A stretch of 64,000 nt of DNA from Taklimakanibacter sp050251035 (GTDB lineage Bacteria > Pseudomonadota > Alphaproteobacteria > Rhizobiales > Aestuariivirgaceae), in NCBI GenBank assembly GCA_050251035.1, contig JBFWNN010000019.1, positions 19,671 through 83,670 of the forward strand. Reading direction: 5' to 3'. The stretch's first letter is position 1. The number at the start of each line of letters is the position of its first letter. This document shows positions 34,397 through 41,408 of this stretch, in pieces. A model generated the notes under the pieces. That model was not told the DNA's origin and did not search any database. It saw nothing but the letters and a program-made list of their open reading frames with translations. The position numbers and the translations under genes are program-made.

Positions 34397-36516
34397 CGGC
34401 GACCGCGGCCGGCCCCGAGTCCCGACGCCGGCGGCCGCGTCTCGGCCTGTCGACCAAACTCTATGCGGCGATCGCCGGCGCTGTGGCGCTCACTCTGGCG
34501 GCGAGTGTCGTCGCCTGGATATCCTTCGTGGAGCTGGGCCAGCTGCAGCGTCGCATCACCCGCGAGCATATTCCCTCAATCACCGACTCGCTGAGGCTCG
34601 CGCAGCGCAGCGCCCTGATCGCCGCGACCGCGCCGGCGCTCGTTTCCGCCGCCAACGAAACGGAACGCGAGGGCCTGATGACCGCGGTGCGTGAGCACCA
34701 GCAGGAGATCGTGGCGCTCATCGACGATCTCGAACGGCAGAGCGCCAATGCCACCGATCCGGGCAATCCGAAGGAGCTCATCACCGGGATCCGACAGGCG
34801 ACCAACGATCTGGCGACGCTCCTCGACCGGCTCGATGAATCGGTCGGGCGCCAGCTCGTCCTGCGAAGCGAGCTGGCCGAGCGCCGCGACCGTGCGGTCG
34901 AACTGCACCGCCGCCTGGTCGAGAAATTGACCCCGCTGCTCGACGACGCCACGCTGTTCCTGGTCACCGGCTATCGCACGCCCGACGATCCGGAGCCGGT
35001 CCCGGCGGAGCGGCGCTTGTCTCCGGAGGCGCTGCTCGACCATACCGCGATCGCCCAGCTCGGCATCGAGGGCAATCTAATCGGCGGTCTTCTGGCGGAA
35101 GCCGCCAATGTTCCCGATGTCAATCTCCTGCCGCCTTTGCGCGAGCGTTTCGAAGCGACGGCGGACCGCTTCCGGACCGCGCTCGCCGTCGTCAGGGGCA
35201 ATGACGCGGAGGTGCTGCGCGTCATCGCCGACGGCCTGATCAACCTGGGCGAGGGGGCGAGCGGCATCTTCGCGCCGCGCCATGCCCTGCTGGTCGAGAC
35301 CGCGGCCGCCGAGACGCTTGCCGGCGAGGCGCGGACGCTCGCCGCGCGGTTGACCGGCGACGTCGACCGGCTGGTCGTCGGCGTCGAAGCGCGGACCGGT
35401 GAGGCGGTCATGGCCTCCAACCGCGCGATCGATCTCGGCAGCACGCTGCTCCTGCTGCTCAACACCATCAGCATCCTGGGCGCGGTGCTGATCGGCTGGG
35501 GCTATGTGGCGCGCCAGGTCACGGCGCCCGTGGTGCGCATCACCGACGCGGCGGCGGCCTTCGAGGAGCAGCGCTTCGATCCGGAAAGCCTGGCTTCCGT
35601 GCGCAAGCGCACCGACGAATTGGGCGAGCTCGCCCGCACCTTCACCCGCATGGCGGGCGAGGTGCAGACCCGCACCCAGACCCTCGACCGGCTGGTGGCC
35701 GAGCGCACCAGCGAGCTGGAGAAGGTTGCCAACCGCCTGGCCAAGTACCTGTCGCCGCAGATCTACAACTCGATCTTCTCGGCCAAGGGCGAGACGACGG
35801 GTGCCTTGGCGCGCAAGAACCTGACCATCTTCTTCTCCGACATCGCGGGCTTCACCGACATCAGCGACGGCATGGAGCCCGAGCGCCTGTCCTTCTTCAT
35901 CAACACCTATCTGAGCGAGATGTCGAAGATCGCCATCGAGCATGGCGGCACCATCGACAAGTTCATCGGCGACGCGATCCTGGTGTTCTTCGGCGATCCG
36001 GAGACGGAAGGCGACCGCAACGACGCGCTGCGCTGTGCGCGCATGGCGCTGCGCATGCGCGAGCGCATGGTCGAGCTCGACAAGGTCTGGCAGGAGAACG
36101 GCATATCGAAGCCGCTGCGCGCCCGCATGGGCATCACCACGGGCTATTGCACGGTGGGCAATTTCGGCTCCGAGCACCGCATCGAATACACCGTGCTCGG
36201 CAGCGCCGTGAATCTCGCCGCCCGGCTCGAGACCAGGGCCGAGACCGGCACCATCCTCATCGCCGATTCCACCTGGCTCCTCATCCGCGACGCGGTTGAT
36301 GCGACGCCGATGGGCGAGATCACGCCCAAGGGCTTCGCCCGGCCGGTCGGCTGCTATCGCTTGAACGGCCTCGCCGCGGCGGGGGCAGGCGAGGCGGTGA
36401 CGCTCGCCGGCCGCCATGTGTCGGTCAATGTCGCGGACCGGCGCAACGTCCCCGAGGCGATCGAGGAGCTGCGCCGCATGCAAGAGGACTTGGCGCGGCG
36501 CCTGCCGGCGGATTGA
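34393..36516 (+). CDS. Membrane adenylate/guanylate cyclase with periplasmic sensor and HAMP domains
   Basis: A 707-residue protein. A first membrane helix is at about residues 20-42, a periplasmic helical domain at 43-348, a second helix at 350-373, then HAMP with a coiled-coil linker and a class III cyclase domain at about 475-660. The catalytic set is complete for an adenylate cyclase-type enzyme: D483 (FFSDIAGF), K523 and D527 (TIDKFIGD), T600 (IEYTVLG), N607 and R611 (VNLAARLE). T600 is the usual purine-specifying partner of the Lys. It is translationally coupled to the upstream binding protein and is probably controlled by it. Confidence 0.88.
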   Translation: MTATAAGPESRRRRPRLGLSTKLYAAIAGAVALTLAASVVAWISFVELGQLQRRITREHIPSITDSLRLAQRSALIAATAPALVSAANETEREGLMTAVREHQQEIVALIDDLERQSANATDPGNPKELITGIRQATNDLATLLDRLDESVGRQLVLRSELAERRDRAVELHRRLVEKLTPLLDDATLFLVTGYRTPDDPEPVPAERRLSPEALLDHTAIAQLGIEGNLIGGLLAEAANVPDVNLLPPLRERFEATADRFRTALAVVRGNDAEVLRVIADGLINLGEGASGIFAPRHALLVETAAAETLAGEARTLAARLTGDVDRLVVGVEARTGEAVMASNRAIDLGSTLLLLLNTISILGAVLIGWGYVARQVTAPVVRITDAAAAFEEQRFDPESLASVRKRTDELGELARTFTRMAGEVQTRTQTLDRLVAERTSELEKVANRLAKYLSPQIYNSIFSAKGETTGALARKNLTIFFSDIAGFTDISDGMEPERLSFFINTYLSEMSKIAIEHGGTIDKFIGDAILVFFGDPETEGDRNDALRCARMALRMRERMVELDKVWQENGISKPLRARMGITTGYCTVGNFGSEHRIEYTVLGSAVNLAARLETRAETGTILIADSTWLLIRDAVDATPMGEITPKGFARPVGCYRLNGLAAAGAGEAVTLAGRHVSVNVADRRNVPEAIEELRRMQEDLARRLPAD

Positions 36517-36578
36517 TCAACCTCATCGCTGATGGATGGCGTCTCCGAAAGCGGCGGAAGAGCGCAAATTCGCGCGCG

Positions 36579-36593
36579 TTAATCATCCATTAA
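36579..36593. promoter_or_regulatory. CtrA-type site (TTAA-N7-TTAA) upstream of minC
   Basis: The sequence TTAATCATCCATTAA is an exact match to the TTAA-N7-TTAA consensus of the alphaproteobacterial cell-cycle regulator CtrA. It lies 18 bases before the minC start. Such placement suits repression or activation of division-site genes by the cell cycle. Binding is inferred from the motif only. Confidence 0.55.
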
Positions 36594-36611
36594 CCTTAAG
36601 CGTAGAGGTTA

Positions 36612-37352
36612 ATGAACTCTAAACAACCGCAAGGACACGGACTACAGCCCATGCCGATCGCCAACCAACGCACGATGCGCTTTCTCGGGCGATCCTACAT
36701 GGCTTTCGTCTTCACGCCGGAAGGGGCCATCGTCGACTGGCTGGCGCAGCTCGACGGCTGGCTGGCGCGCTCGCCCGGATTCTTCGGCGGCCGGCCGGTG
36801 GTGCTCGACCTGGTCAATGTGAAGCTGTCCAAGGCGGGCATCGTCCATCTGATCGCCTGTCTCGCCGAGCGCAACATCCGCGTGATCGGCCTCGAAGGCG
36901 CCGATCCCGCCGAGCTCGGGCCCGAGCTGCCGCCGGTCCTGTCCGGCCGTCCCATCAATGGCCATGAGATCATCGCGCTGTCGCGGCCCGAGGCGCCGCC
37001 GCCGGCCCCGGTCGAGAAGCAACCTGCGTCCCTGCTGATCGACCGTCCGGTGCGCTCCGGCCAGACGATCGTCTTTCCGGAAGGCGATGTGAGCGTGCTG
37101 GGCTCGGTCGGATCGGGGGCCGAGGTCGTGGCGGGCGGCTCCATCCACATCTATGGCACGCTGCGCGGCCGCGCCATGGCGGGCCACATGGGCAATTCCC
37201 GCGCCCGCATCTTTTGCCAGAAGATCGAGGCCGAGCTTCTGGCGATCAACGGCTATTACCGGACCGCCGAGGAAATCGATGCGTCCTATCGCGGCCGGCC
37301 GATGCAGGCGTGGCTGAACGACAATGTGATGATGATCACGGCGCTGAATTGA
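36612..37352 (+). CDS. minC: Septum-site determining protein MinC
   Basis: A 246-residue FtsZ inhibitor. The N-terminal domain includes FFGGRPVVLDLVNVKLSKAG. The C-terminal beta-helix domain carries VRSGQTIVFPEGDVSVLGSV, GAEVVAGGSIHIYGTLRGR and ISAxI-like CQKIEAELLAINGYY, which bind MinD and FtsZ. It is the first gene of minCDE. The N-terminal 20 residues are rich in Gln and may begin later (MPIANQRTMRF). Confidence 0.95.
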   Translation: MNSKQPQGHGLQPMPIANQRTMRFLGRSYMAFVFTPEGAIVDWLAQLDGWLARSPGFFGGRPVVLDLVNVKLSKAGIVHLIACLAERNIRVIGLEGADPAELGPELPPVLSGRPINGHEIIALSRPEAPPPAPVEKQPASLLIDRPVRSGQTIVFPEGDVSVLGSVGSGAEVVAGGSIHIYGTLRGRAMAGHMGNSRARIFCQKIEAELLAINGYYRTAEEIDASYRGRPMQAWLNDNVMMITALN

Positions 37353-37370
37353 ATTTTTAGGAGGGTGAGC

Positions 37371-38186
37371 ATGGGAAAAGTCCTGGTCGTGACATCTGGC
37401 AAGGGGGGCGTCGGCAAGACCACGACGACGGCCGCGCTCGGCGCGGCGCTTGCGCAGTCGGGGGAGACGGTCGTCGTCGTCGATTTCGACGTCGGCTTGC
37501 GCAACCTCGACCTGGTCATGGGTGCCGAGCGGCGCGTGGTCTTCGATCTGATCAACGTCATCCAGGGCATCGCCAAGCTGTCGCAGGCGCTCATCCGCGA
37601 CAAGCGTCTGGAGTCGCTTTGGCTGCTGCCCGCCTCGCAGACGCGCGACAAGGACGCGCTGACCGAGGAGGGGGTGCGCCAGGTCATCGCCGAGCTCCGG
37701 GAGAAGTTCGACTGGGTGATCTGCGACAGCCCGGCCGGCATCGAGCGCGGCGCCATACTGGCGATGAAATATGCCGATGCCGCCGTCATCGTCACCAATC
37801 CGGAAGTGTCGTCGGTGCGCGATTCCGACCGCATCATCGGCATGCTCGATTCGAAGACCAAGCTCGCCGAGAACGGCGGACGCATCGACAAGCACCTGCT
37901 CGTCACGCGCTATGACTCGGCGCGCGCCAGCCGGGGCGAGATGCTGTCGATCGACGACGTGCTCGAGATCCTCTCGACGCCGCTGCTCGGCATCATCCCG
38001 GAGAGCGAGGACGTGCTGCGCGCCTCGAATGTCGGCGCCCCGGTCACGCTGTCGAACCGGCTGAGCGGCCCGGGCCGCGCCTATATGGAGGCGGCACGGC
38101 GGCTGCAGGGCGAGAACGTGTCGATGACCATTCCCAGCCAGAAGCGCGGGCTGTTCGACAAACTCTTCGGGCGGAGGGCCGCATGA
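37371..38186 (+). CDS. minD: Septum-site determining ATPase MinD
   Basis: A 271-residue deviant Walker A ATPase (SGKGGVGKTTTTAALG near residue 9). D in VVDFDVGLRNLDLVMG and the DSPAGIERGA segment are typical. The C-terminus KRGLFDKLFGRRAA forms the amphipathic membrane-targeting helix. The ATG at 37371, six bases after TAGGAGGG, was preferred to the GTG at 37365. It recruits MinC to the membrane and is cycled by MinE, whose gene overlaps it by four bases. Confidence 0.96.
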   Translation: MGKVLVVTSGKGGVGKTTTTAALGAALAQSGETVVVVDFDVGLRNLDLVMGAERRVVFDLINVIQGIAKLSQALIRDKRLESLWLLPASQTRDKDALTEEGVRQVIAELREKFDWVICDSPAGIERGAILAMKYADAAVIVTNPEVSSVRDSDRIIGMLDSKTKLAENGGRIDKHLLVTRYDSARASRGEMLSIDDVLEILSTPLLGIIPESEDVLRASNVGAPVTLSNRLSGPGRAYMEAARRLQGENVSMTIPSQKRGLFDKLFGRRAA

Positions 38187-38455
38187 ACGTGTTCAAGTTC
38201 TTTCGCAGGGGCGGTTCGGCGCCGGTGGCGCGTGAGCGCCTGCAGATCCTGCTCGCCCATGAGCGCAAGGCCTCGGGCCAGCCCGACCTGCTCAACGTCC
38301 TGCGCGAGGAGATCCTGGCCGTGGTCGCCAAGCACATCGCGCTCGATCCGGACAAGGTGCGCATCAGCATGGACCGCGGCGACCCGGTTTCGGTCCTCGA
38401 GGTCGATATCGAGATCCCCAACAAGTTCGACATGCCGAAAACCGGAGCCGCTTAG
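38183..38455 (+). CDS. minE: Cell division topological specificity factor MinE
   Basis: A 90-residue protein with the MinE layout: membrane-binding N-terminus MNVFKFFRRGG, the MinD-activating stretch ARERLQILLAHERKASGQPD, and the dimerisation domain ILAVVAKHIALDPDKVRISM. It completes minCDE. The last 45 bases of this gene occur again, slightly diverged, at 41123-41167. Confidence 0.95.
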   Translation: MNVFKFFRRGGSAPVARERLQILLAHERKASGQPDLLNVLREEILAVVAKHIALDPDKVRISMDRGDPVSVLEVDIEIPNKFDMPKTGAA

Positions 38456-38460
38456 AGCCC

Positions 38461-38503
38461 TTCCCGTTTTGATCGGATCGTTCCGATTCGATCAAAACGG
38501 GAA
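38461..38503. repeat. Palindromic repeat downstream of minE (15-bp arms)
   Basis: TTCCCGTTTTGATCG (38461-38475) is the exact reverse complement of CGATCAAAACGGGAA (38489-38503), with a 13-base loop. It starts five bases after the minE stop and could terminate transcription, although no T-run follows. I know similar AAAACGGG palindromes as dispersed intergenic repeats of Hyphomicrobiales, from memory. Confidence 0.75.
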
Positions 38504-38529
38504 AACGGGCTCGAAAATATATAAGCTTG

Positions 38530-38571
38530 AGCGCTTATCGCCAAAGTCGAGCAACTTTGGCGATAAGCGCT
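38530..38571. repeat. Perfect 18-bp inverted repeat downstream of minE
   Basis: AGCGCTTATCGCCAAAGT (38530-38547) and ACTTTGGCGATAAGCGCT (38554-38571) are perfect reverse complements around the six-base loop CGAGCA. It follows the previous palindrome after 26 bases. Together they may form a strong transcription or mRNA-processing barrier, or be mobile palindromic elements. Confidence 0.8.
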
Positions 38572-38643
38572 TAGGCTGGACGATCCCCCAGGTCCGGTGC
38601 ATGGATAGGCATTCCGTCCGCCTGATGTTGGAGGAGATGCAGC

Positions 38644-39036
38644 ATGGACCGGTTCACCGGCGGTTGCCTGTGCGGCAATGTCCGGATCGTGGCGTCGGGA
38701 CGTCCCTATCGGGTCGGCCTGTGCCACTGTCTCGACTGCCGCAAGCATCATGGGGCTCTCTTCCACGCGTCCGCGATTTTCCCCGCGGACGCGGTGACGG
38801 TCGAAGGCGAAACGCGCGACTATGCCGGGCGATTCTTCTGTCCGCGCTGCGGCTCGTCCGTCTTCGCGCGCACCGCGGACGAGATCGAGGTGAATCTCGG
38901 GTCCCTCGATGCCCCTGACCAGCTGAGGCCGACCTATGAAAGCTGGACCATCCGCCGCGAGTCCTGGCTGCCGCCATTCCCGCTGGCGCGACGGTATGAG
39001 CGCGATCGCGACCACTCGGGCCGCTTTGAGGATTAG
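38644..39036 (+). CDS. GFA-family (glutathione-dependent formaldehyde-activating-like) zinc protein
   Basis: A 130-residue protein with the GFA/CENP-V fold. Zinc ligands are visible in GGCLCGNVR, CHCLDCRKHHG and FFCPRCGSSVF, the normal seven-Cys pattern. Most members have no known activity, and the formaldehyde-glutathione role applies to few of them. GGAGGAGATGCAGC precedes the ATG. It stands alone between the minE palindromes and a convergent gene. Confidence 0.88.
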   Translation: MDRFTGGCLCGNVRIVASGRPYRVGLCHCLDCRKHHGALFHASAIFPADAVTVEGETRDYAGRFFCPRCGSSVFARTADEIEVNLGSLDAPDQLRPTYESWTIRRESWLPPFPLARRYERDRDHSGRFED

Positions 39037-39073
39037 GATGAGGAGTGTTGGAAGCGATTCCGCTCCACAGCCA

Positions 39074-41044
39074 TCACAACGCCGGCGCGACTCTCTCCTG
39101 CGGCGCTTCGATACGGGCCAGCATCAAGCGGGCAAGCTCGCTGAGCGAAGGATCGCGGGCACCCATCACGAGGACGAGATCGCCCGGCCTCGCCTCTTGC
39201 GCGATCCGGTCCATGAGCCATTCCCGTGACGGCGCGAATTCAGCCTTCGGGCCGAGGGCTGCGATCTCCGCCACGATGTCGGCCGACGAGAAATCGCGTG
39301 TCGCGGTGCCGCCCACATAGAAGACTTCGAGCATGAACAGACGGTCGTCCGGGCCGAGCTCGCGCGAGAAGGTCGCGACAAAGTCGCGGCGCAGGAAACG
39401 GGTCGGCCCAAAGCCATGCGGCTGATAGATGGCGAGCACGCGCCGGGCGCGCAGTTTCGCCGTCCTGATCGCGGCGGCGATCTTCTCGCCATTATGGGCG
39501 AAATCGTCGATGACTTCGACGCCGCGCGCCTTGCCGACGGACTGGAAACGCCGTCCTATCCCTGAGAAGCCGGCGAGCGGGTCCACCATGTCTTGAAGTT
39601 CCACGCCGAGCACGTGACAGGTGGCGATCGCGGCCAGCGCGTTGGCGACATTGTGCGCGCCGGGCACCGACAGCTCGAAATGCGTGTCCCCCACGCGGAA
39701 GCGGCTGGAGCCGGGGTGGAGCTCGACGTCCTCGCCGCGAATATCGGCGCGCGGGCCGAGGCCGAAACGAAGCGCGCCGCCGGCGAGCGGGTCGAGATTC
39801 TCGGCGTCGCCGACCACCAGCGCCTCGCGTGCCCGGGCGCGCAGCGTGGCGAAGATCGCCGCGACCTCGGCCATCTCCTTGTGGTCGCGTTGCAGGTTGA
39901 GGATGACGCCGACAGTGGGCTCATAGCGCACCAGCGAGCCGTCGCTCTCGTCCGCTTCGACCACGAGCAGGTCCGATCGCCCGGCCCAGGCGTTGCCGGG
40001 CAGGCCTTGCGCCGAAAGCTCGGGCAGATCGCCGCCGATGATCACCGAGGGATCGCGGCCGGCCCCGCTGAGGACGGCGAAGATCATCGCCGTCACCGTC
40101 GATTTGCCGCTGGTTCCGGTCACCGCGATCGAGCGGTGGGCGGCGACGAAATGCGCCAGCAGCTCCGAGCGATGAATGACGGGAATGGCGAGCGCGCGCG
40201 CCGCGACGACGTCGGGCACCTGGTCTTCGACGGCCGTCGACACGACCAGCGCGGCGCAGTCCGGACCGAGCCCGCTGCCGTCCTGCGGCAGCACCGTGCA
40301 GCCGACCCGCTCGAGCCTTGCGCGCAGGGTCGCGCGCTCGCCGCGGTCGAAGGCGCGGTCGCTGCCGCTCGCTTTGCCGCCGGTCATCACCTGGAACTGG
40401 GCGAGGGCGCTCATGCCGGAACCGCCGAGGCCCGCATAATGGAAGCGGCCTTCGCCCTTGGGATCAGGAATGGATCGCGCATCCGGCGCCGCGACGAACA
40501 CGAAATCGCCCTCGTTCAGGCGATCGTGGAGGTCGCACACGTGGGCGTTCGAGAGGCGCACGCAGCCATGTGACACGGGCCGGCCGAGCAGGCTCTCGTG
40601 ATTGGTGCCGTGCAGATAGATGTAGCGCGCGAGCGTGTCGCAGGCCGGCCCGCGATTGACGCCGTCTTCGAGCCCCTCGAGGGTGAGAATACGGGTCAGG
40701 ATCAGATCGTCGGCGCGTCCTTCTCCGCGCCACGTTTCGCCGGTCGGCTGGCGCGAGACGAACACGGTTCCCGGCGCCGCATCCGCGCCGATCCGTGCTT
40801 TGACGCGATGCCATCCCGGTGGGGTGCGATAGGAGCCCTCGGCGCCGCCGATTCCGGCGCGCGCCGTGGAGACGGGCCATGAAGCGGCGGCCTTCCCGGC
40901 CTCCAGCCAGACGGCAGTCTGGCGCTCGGCGTCGATGACGAGCAGCCGCTCGGGCAGCTCGGCCGGGGCGCCGGGACGCGTGAGGCCCTGACGCGCCAGA
41001 GTGAGCGCGCGGGCGGCGAGGGGTGAATCGGGCGAAGCAGTCAC
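39074..41044 (-). CDS. L,D-transpeptidase (YkuD)-Mur ligase (MurC/Mpl-like) fusion protein
   Basis: A 656-residue chain with two enzymes. Residues about 30-195 form a YkuD domain with the complete catalytic motif: H145 in LHGTNHESL and C161 in SHGCVRLSN. Residues about 200-656 form a Mur ligase: FHYAGLGGSGMSALAQF (nucleotide-sugar domain), P-loop GTSGKST at 310-316, and C-terminal IDDFAHNGEKI with AIYQPHGFGPTRF. The ligase resembles MurC and the recycling ligase Mpl. There is no signal peptide, odd for a transpeptidase. I prefer the GTG at 41044 because AAGGTG lies five bases before it; an ATG at 41116 adds 24 residues with less biased codons and abuts a minE remnant. Confidence 0.85.
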   Translation of the reverse strand: MTASPDSPLAARALTLARQGLTRPGAPAELPERLLVIDAERQTAVWLEAGKAAASWPVSTARAGIGGAEGSYRTPPGWHRVKARIGADAAPGTVFVSRQPTGETWRGEGRADDLILTRILTLEGLEDGVNRGPACDTLARYIYLHGTNHESLLGRPVSHGCVRLSNAHVCDLHDRLNEGDFVFVAAPDARSIPDPKGEGRFHYAGLGGSGMSALAQFQVMTGGKASGSDRAFDRGERATLRARLERVGCTVLPQDGSGLGPDCAALVVSTAVEDQVPDVVAARALAIPVIHRSELLAHFVAAHRSIAVTGTSGKSTVTAMIFAVLSGAGRDPSVIIGGDLPELSAQGLPGNAWAGRSDLLVVEADESDGSLVRYEPTVGVILNLQRDHKEMAEVAAIFATLRARAREALVVGDAENLDPLAGGALRFGLGPRADIRGEDVELHPGSSRFRVGDTHFELSVPGAHNVANALAAIATCHVLGVELQDMVDPLAGFSGIGRRFQSVGKARGVEVIDDFAHNGEKIAAAIRTAKLRARRVLAIYQPHGFGPTRFLRRDFVATFSRELGPDDRLFMLEVFYVGGTATRDFSSADIVAEIAALGPKAEFAPSREWLMDRIAQEARPGDLVLVMGARDPSLSELARLMLARIEAPQERVAPAL

Positions 41045-41122
41045 GCGGGCACCTTGCCATAAGAGACGTCCATCCACGAGTTCGAATGCAGAATGCACTT
41101 GGGCCTTTCCGGCCATGGGGAC

Positions 41123-41167
41123 GAGATCTCCAACAAGTTCGACATGCCGAAAACGGAGGCTGCGTAA
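41123..41167 (+). pseudogene. Duplicated 3' end of minE
   Basis: This segment encodes EISNKFDMPKTEAA and a stop, nearly the same as the minE C-terminus EIPNKFDMPKTGAA. By my count 38 of 45 bases match 38411-38455, including 25 in an unbroken run. The similarity ends at both sides. It lies directly upstream of the YkuD-Mur gene (opposite strand) and 130 bases before tRNA-Gln, so GFA and YkuD-Mur sit between two copies of the minE end. Confidence 0.8.
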
Positions 41168-41299
41168 AATTCAGGCCACTGATCGGGCAGAGGGTGATGA
41201 CCGAGGTTGCGCGCTGCGCTGTTCGTACATGCGCGACGGACGCTCTTGCGCAACCGACGTCACGCGTCTATCTAGACGCTGGCCCATCGCCCAGGTGTT

Positions 41300-41373
41300 T
41301 GGGGAATCGTCTAACGGTAGGACAGCGGACTCTGACTCCGCCAGTCTAGGTTCGAATCCTAGTTCCCCAGCCA
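41300..41373 (+). tRNA. tRNA-Gln (anticodon CTG)
   Basis: The acceptor arms TGGGGAA and TTCCCCA pair, followed by G and an encoded CCA (41371-41373). The D arm is GTC-TAACGGTAG-GAC, the anticodon arm GCGGA-CTCTGAC-TCCGC with anticodon CTG, and the T arm CTAGG-TTCGAAT-CCTAG. A T-run (ATTTTTC) follows directly and may serve as terminator. Confidence 0.97.
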
Positions 41374-41408
41374 GATTTTTCTTCAATTAAAATAATAGGT
41401 TAAAGCTT

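Noticed and set aside
41123..41167. A phage-type attachment site in tRNA-Gln
   Set aside because: The repeated segment is the minE end, not a tRNA part, and no integrase gene is present.
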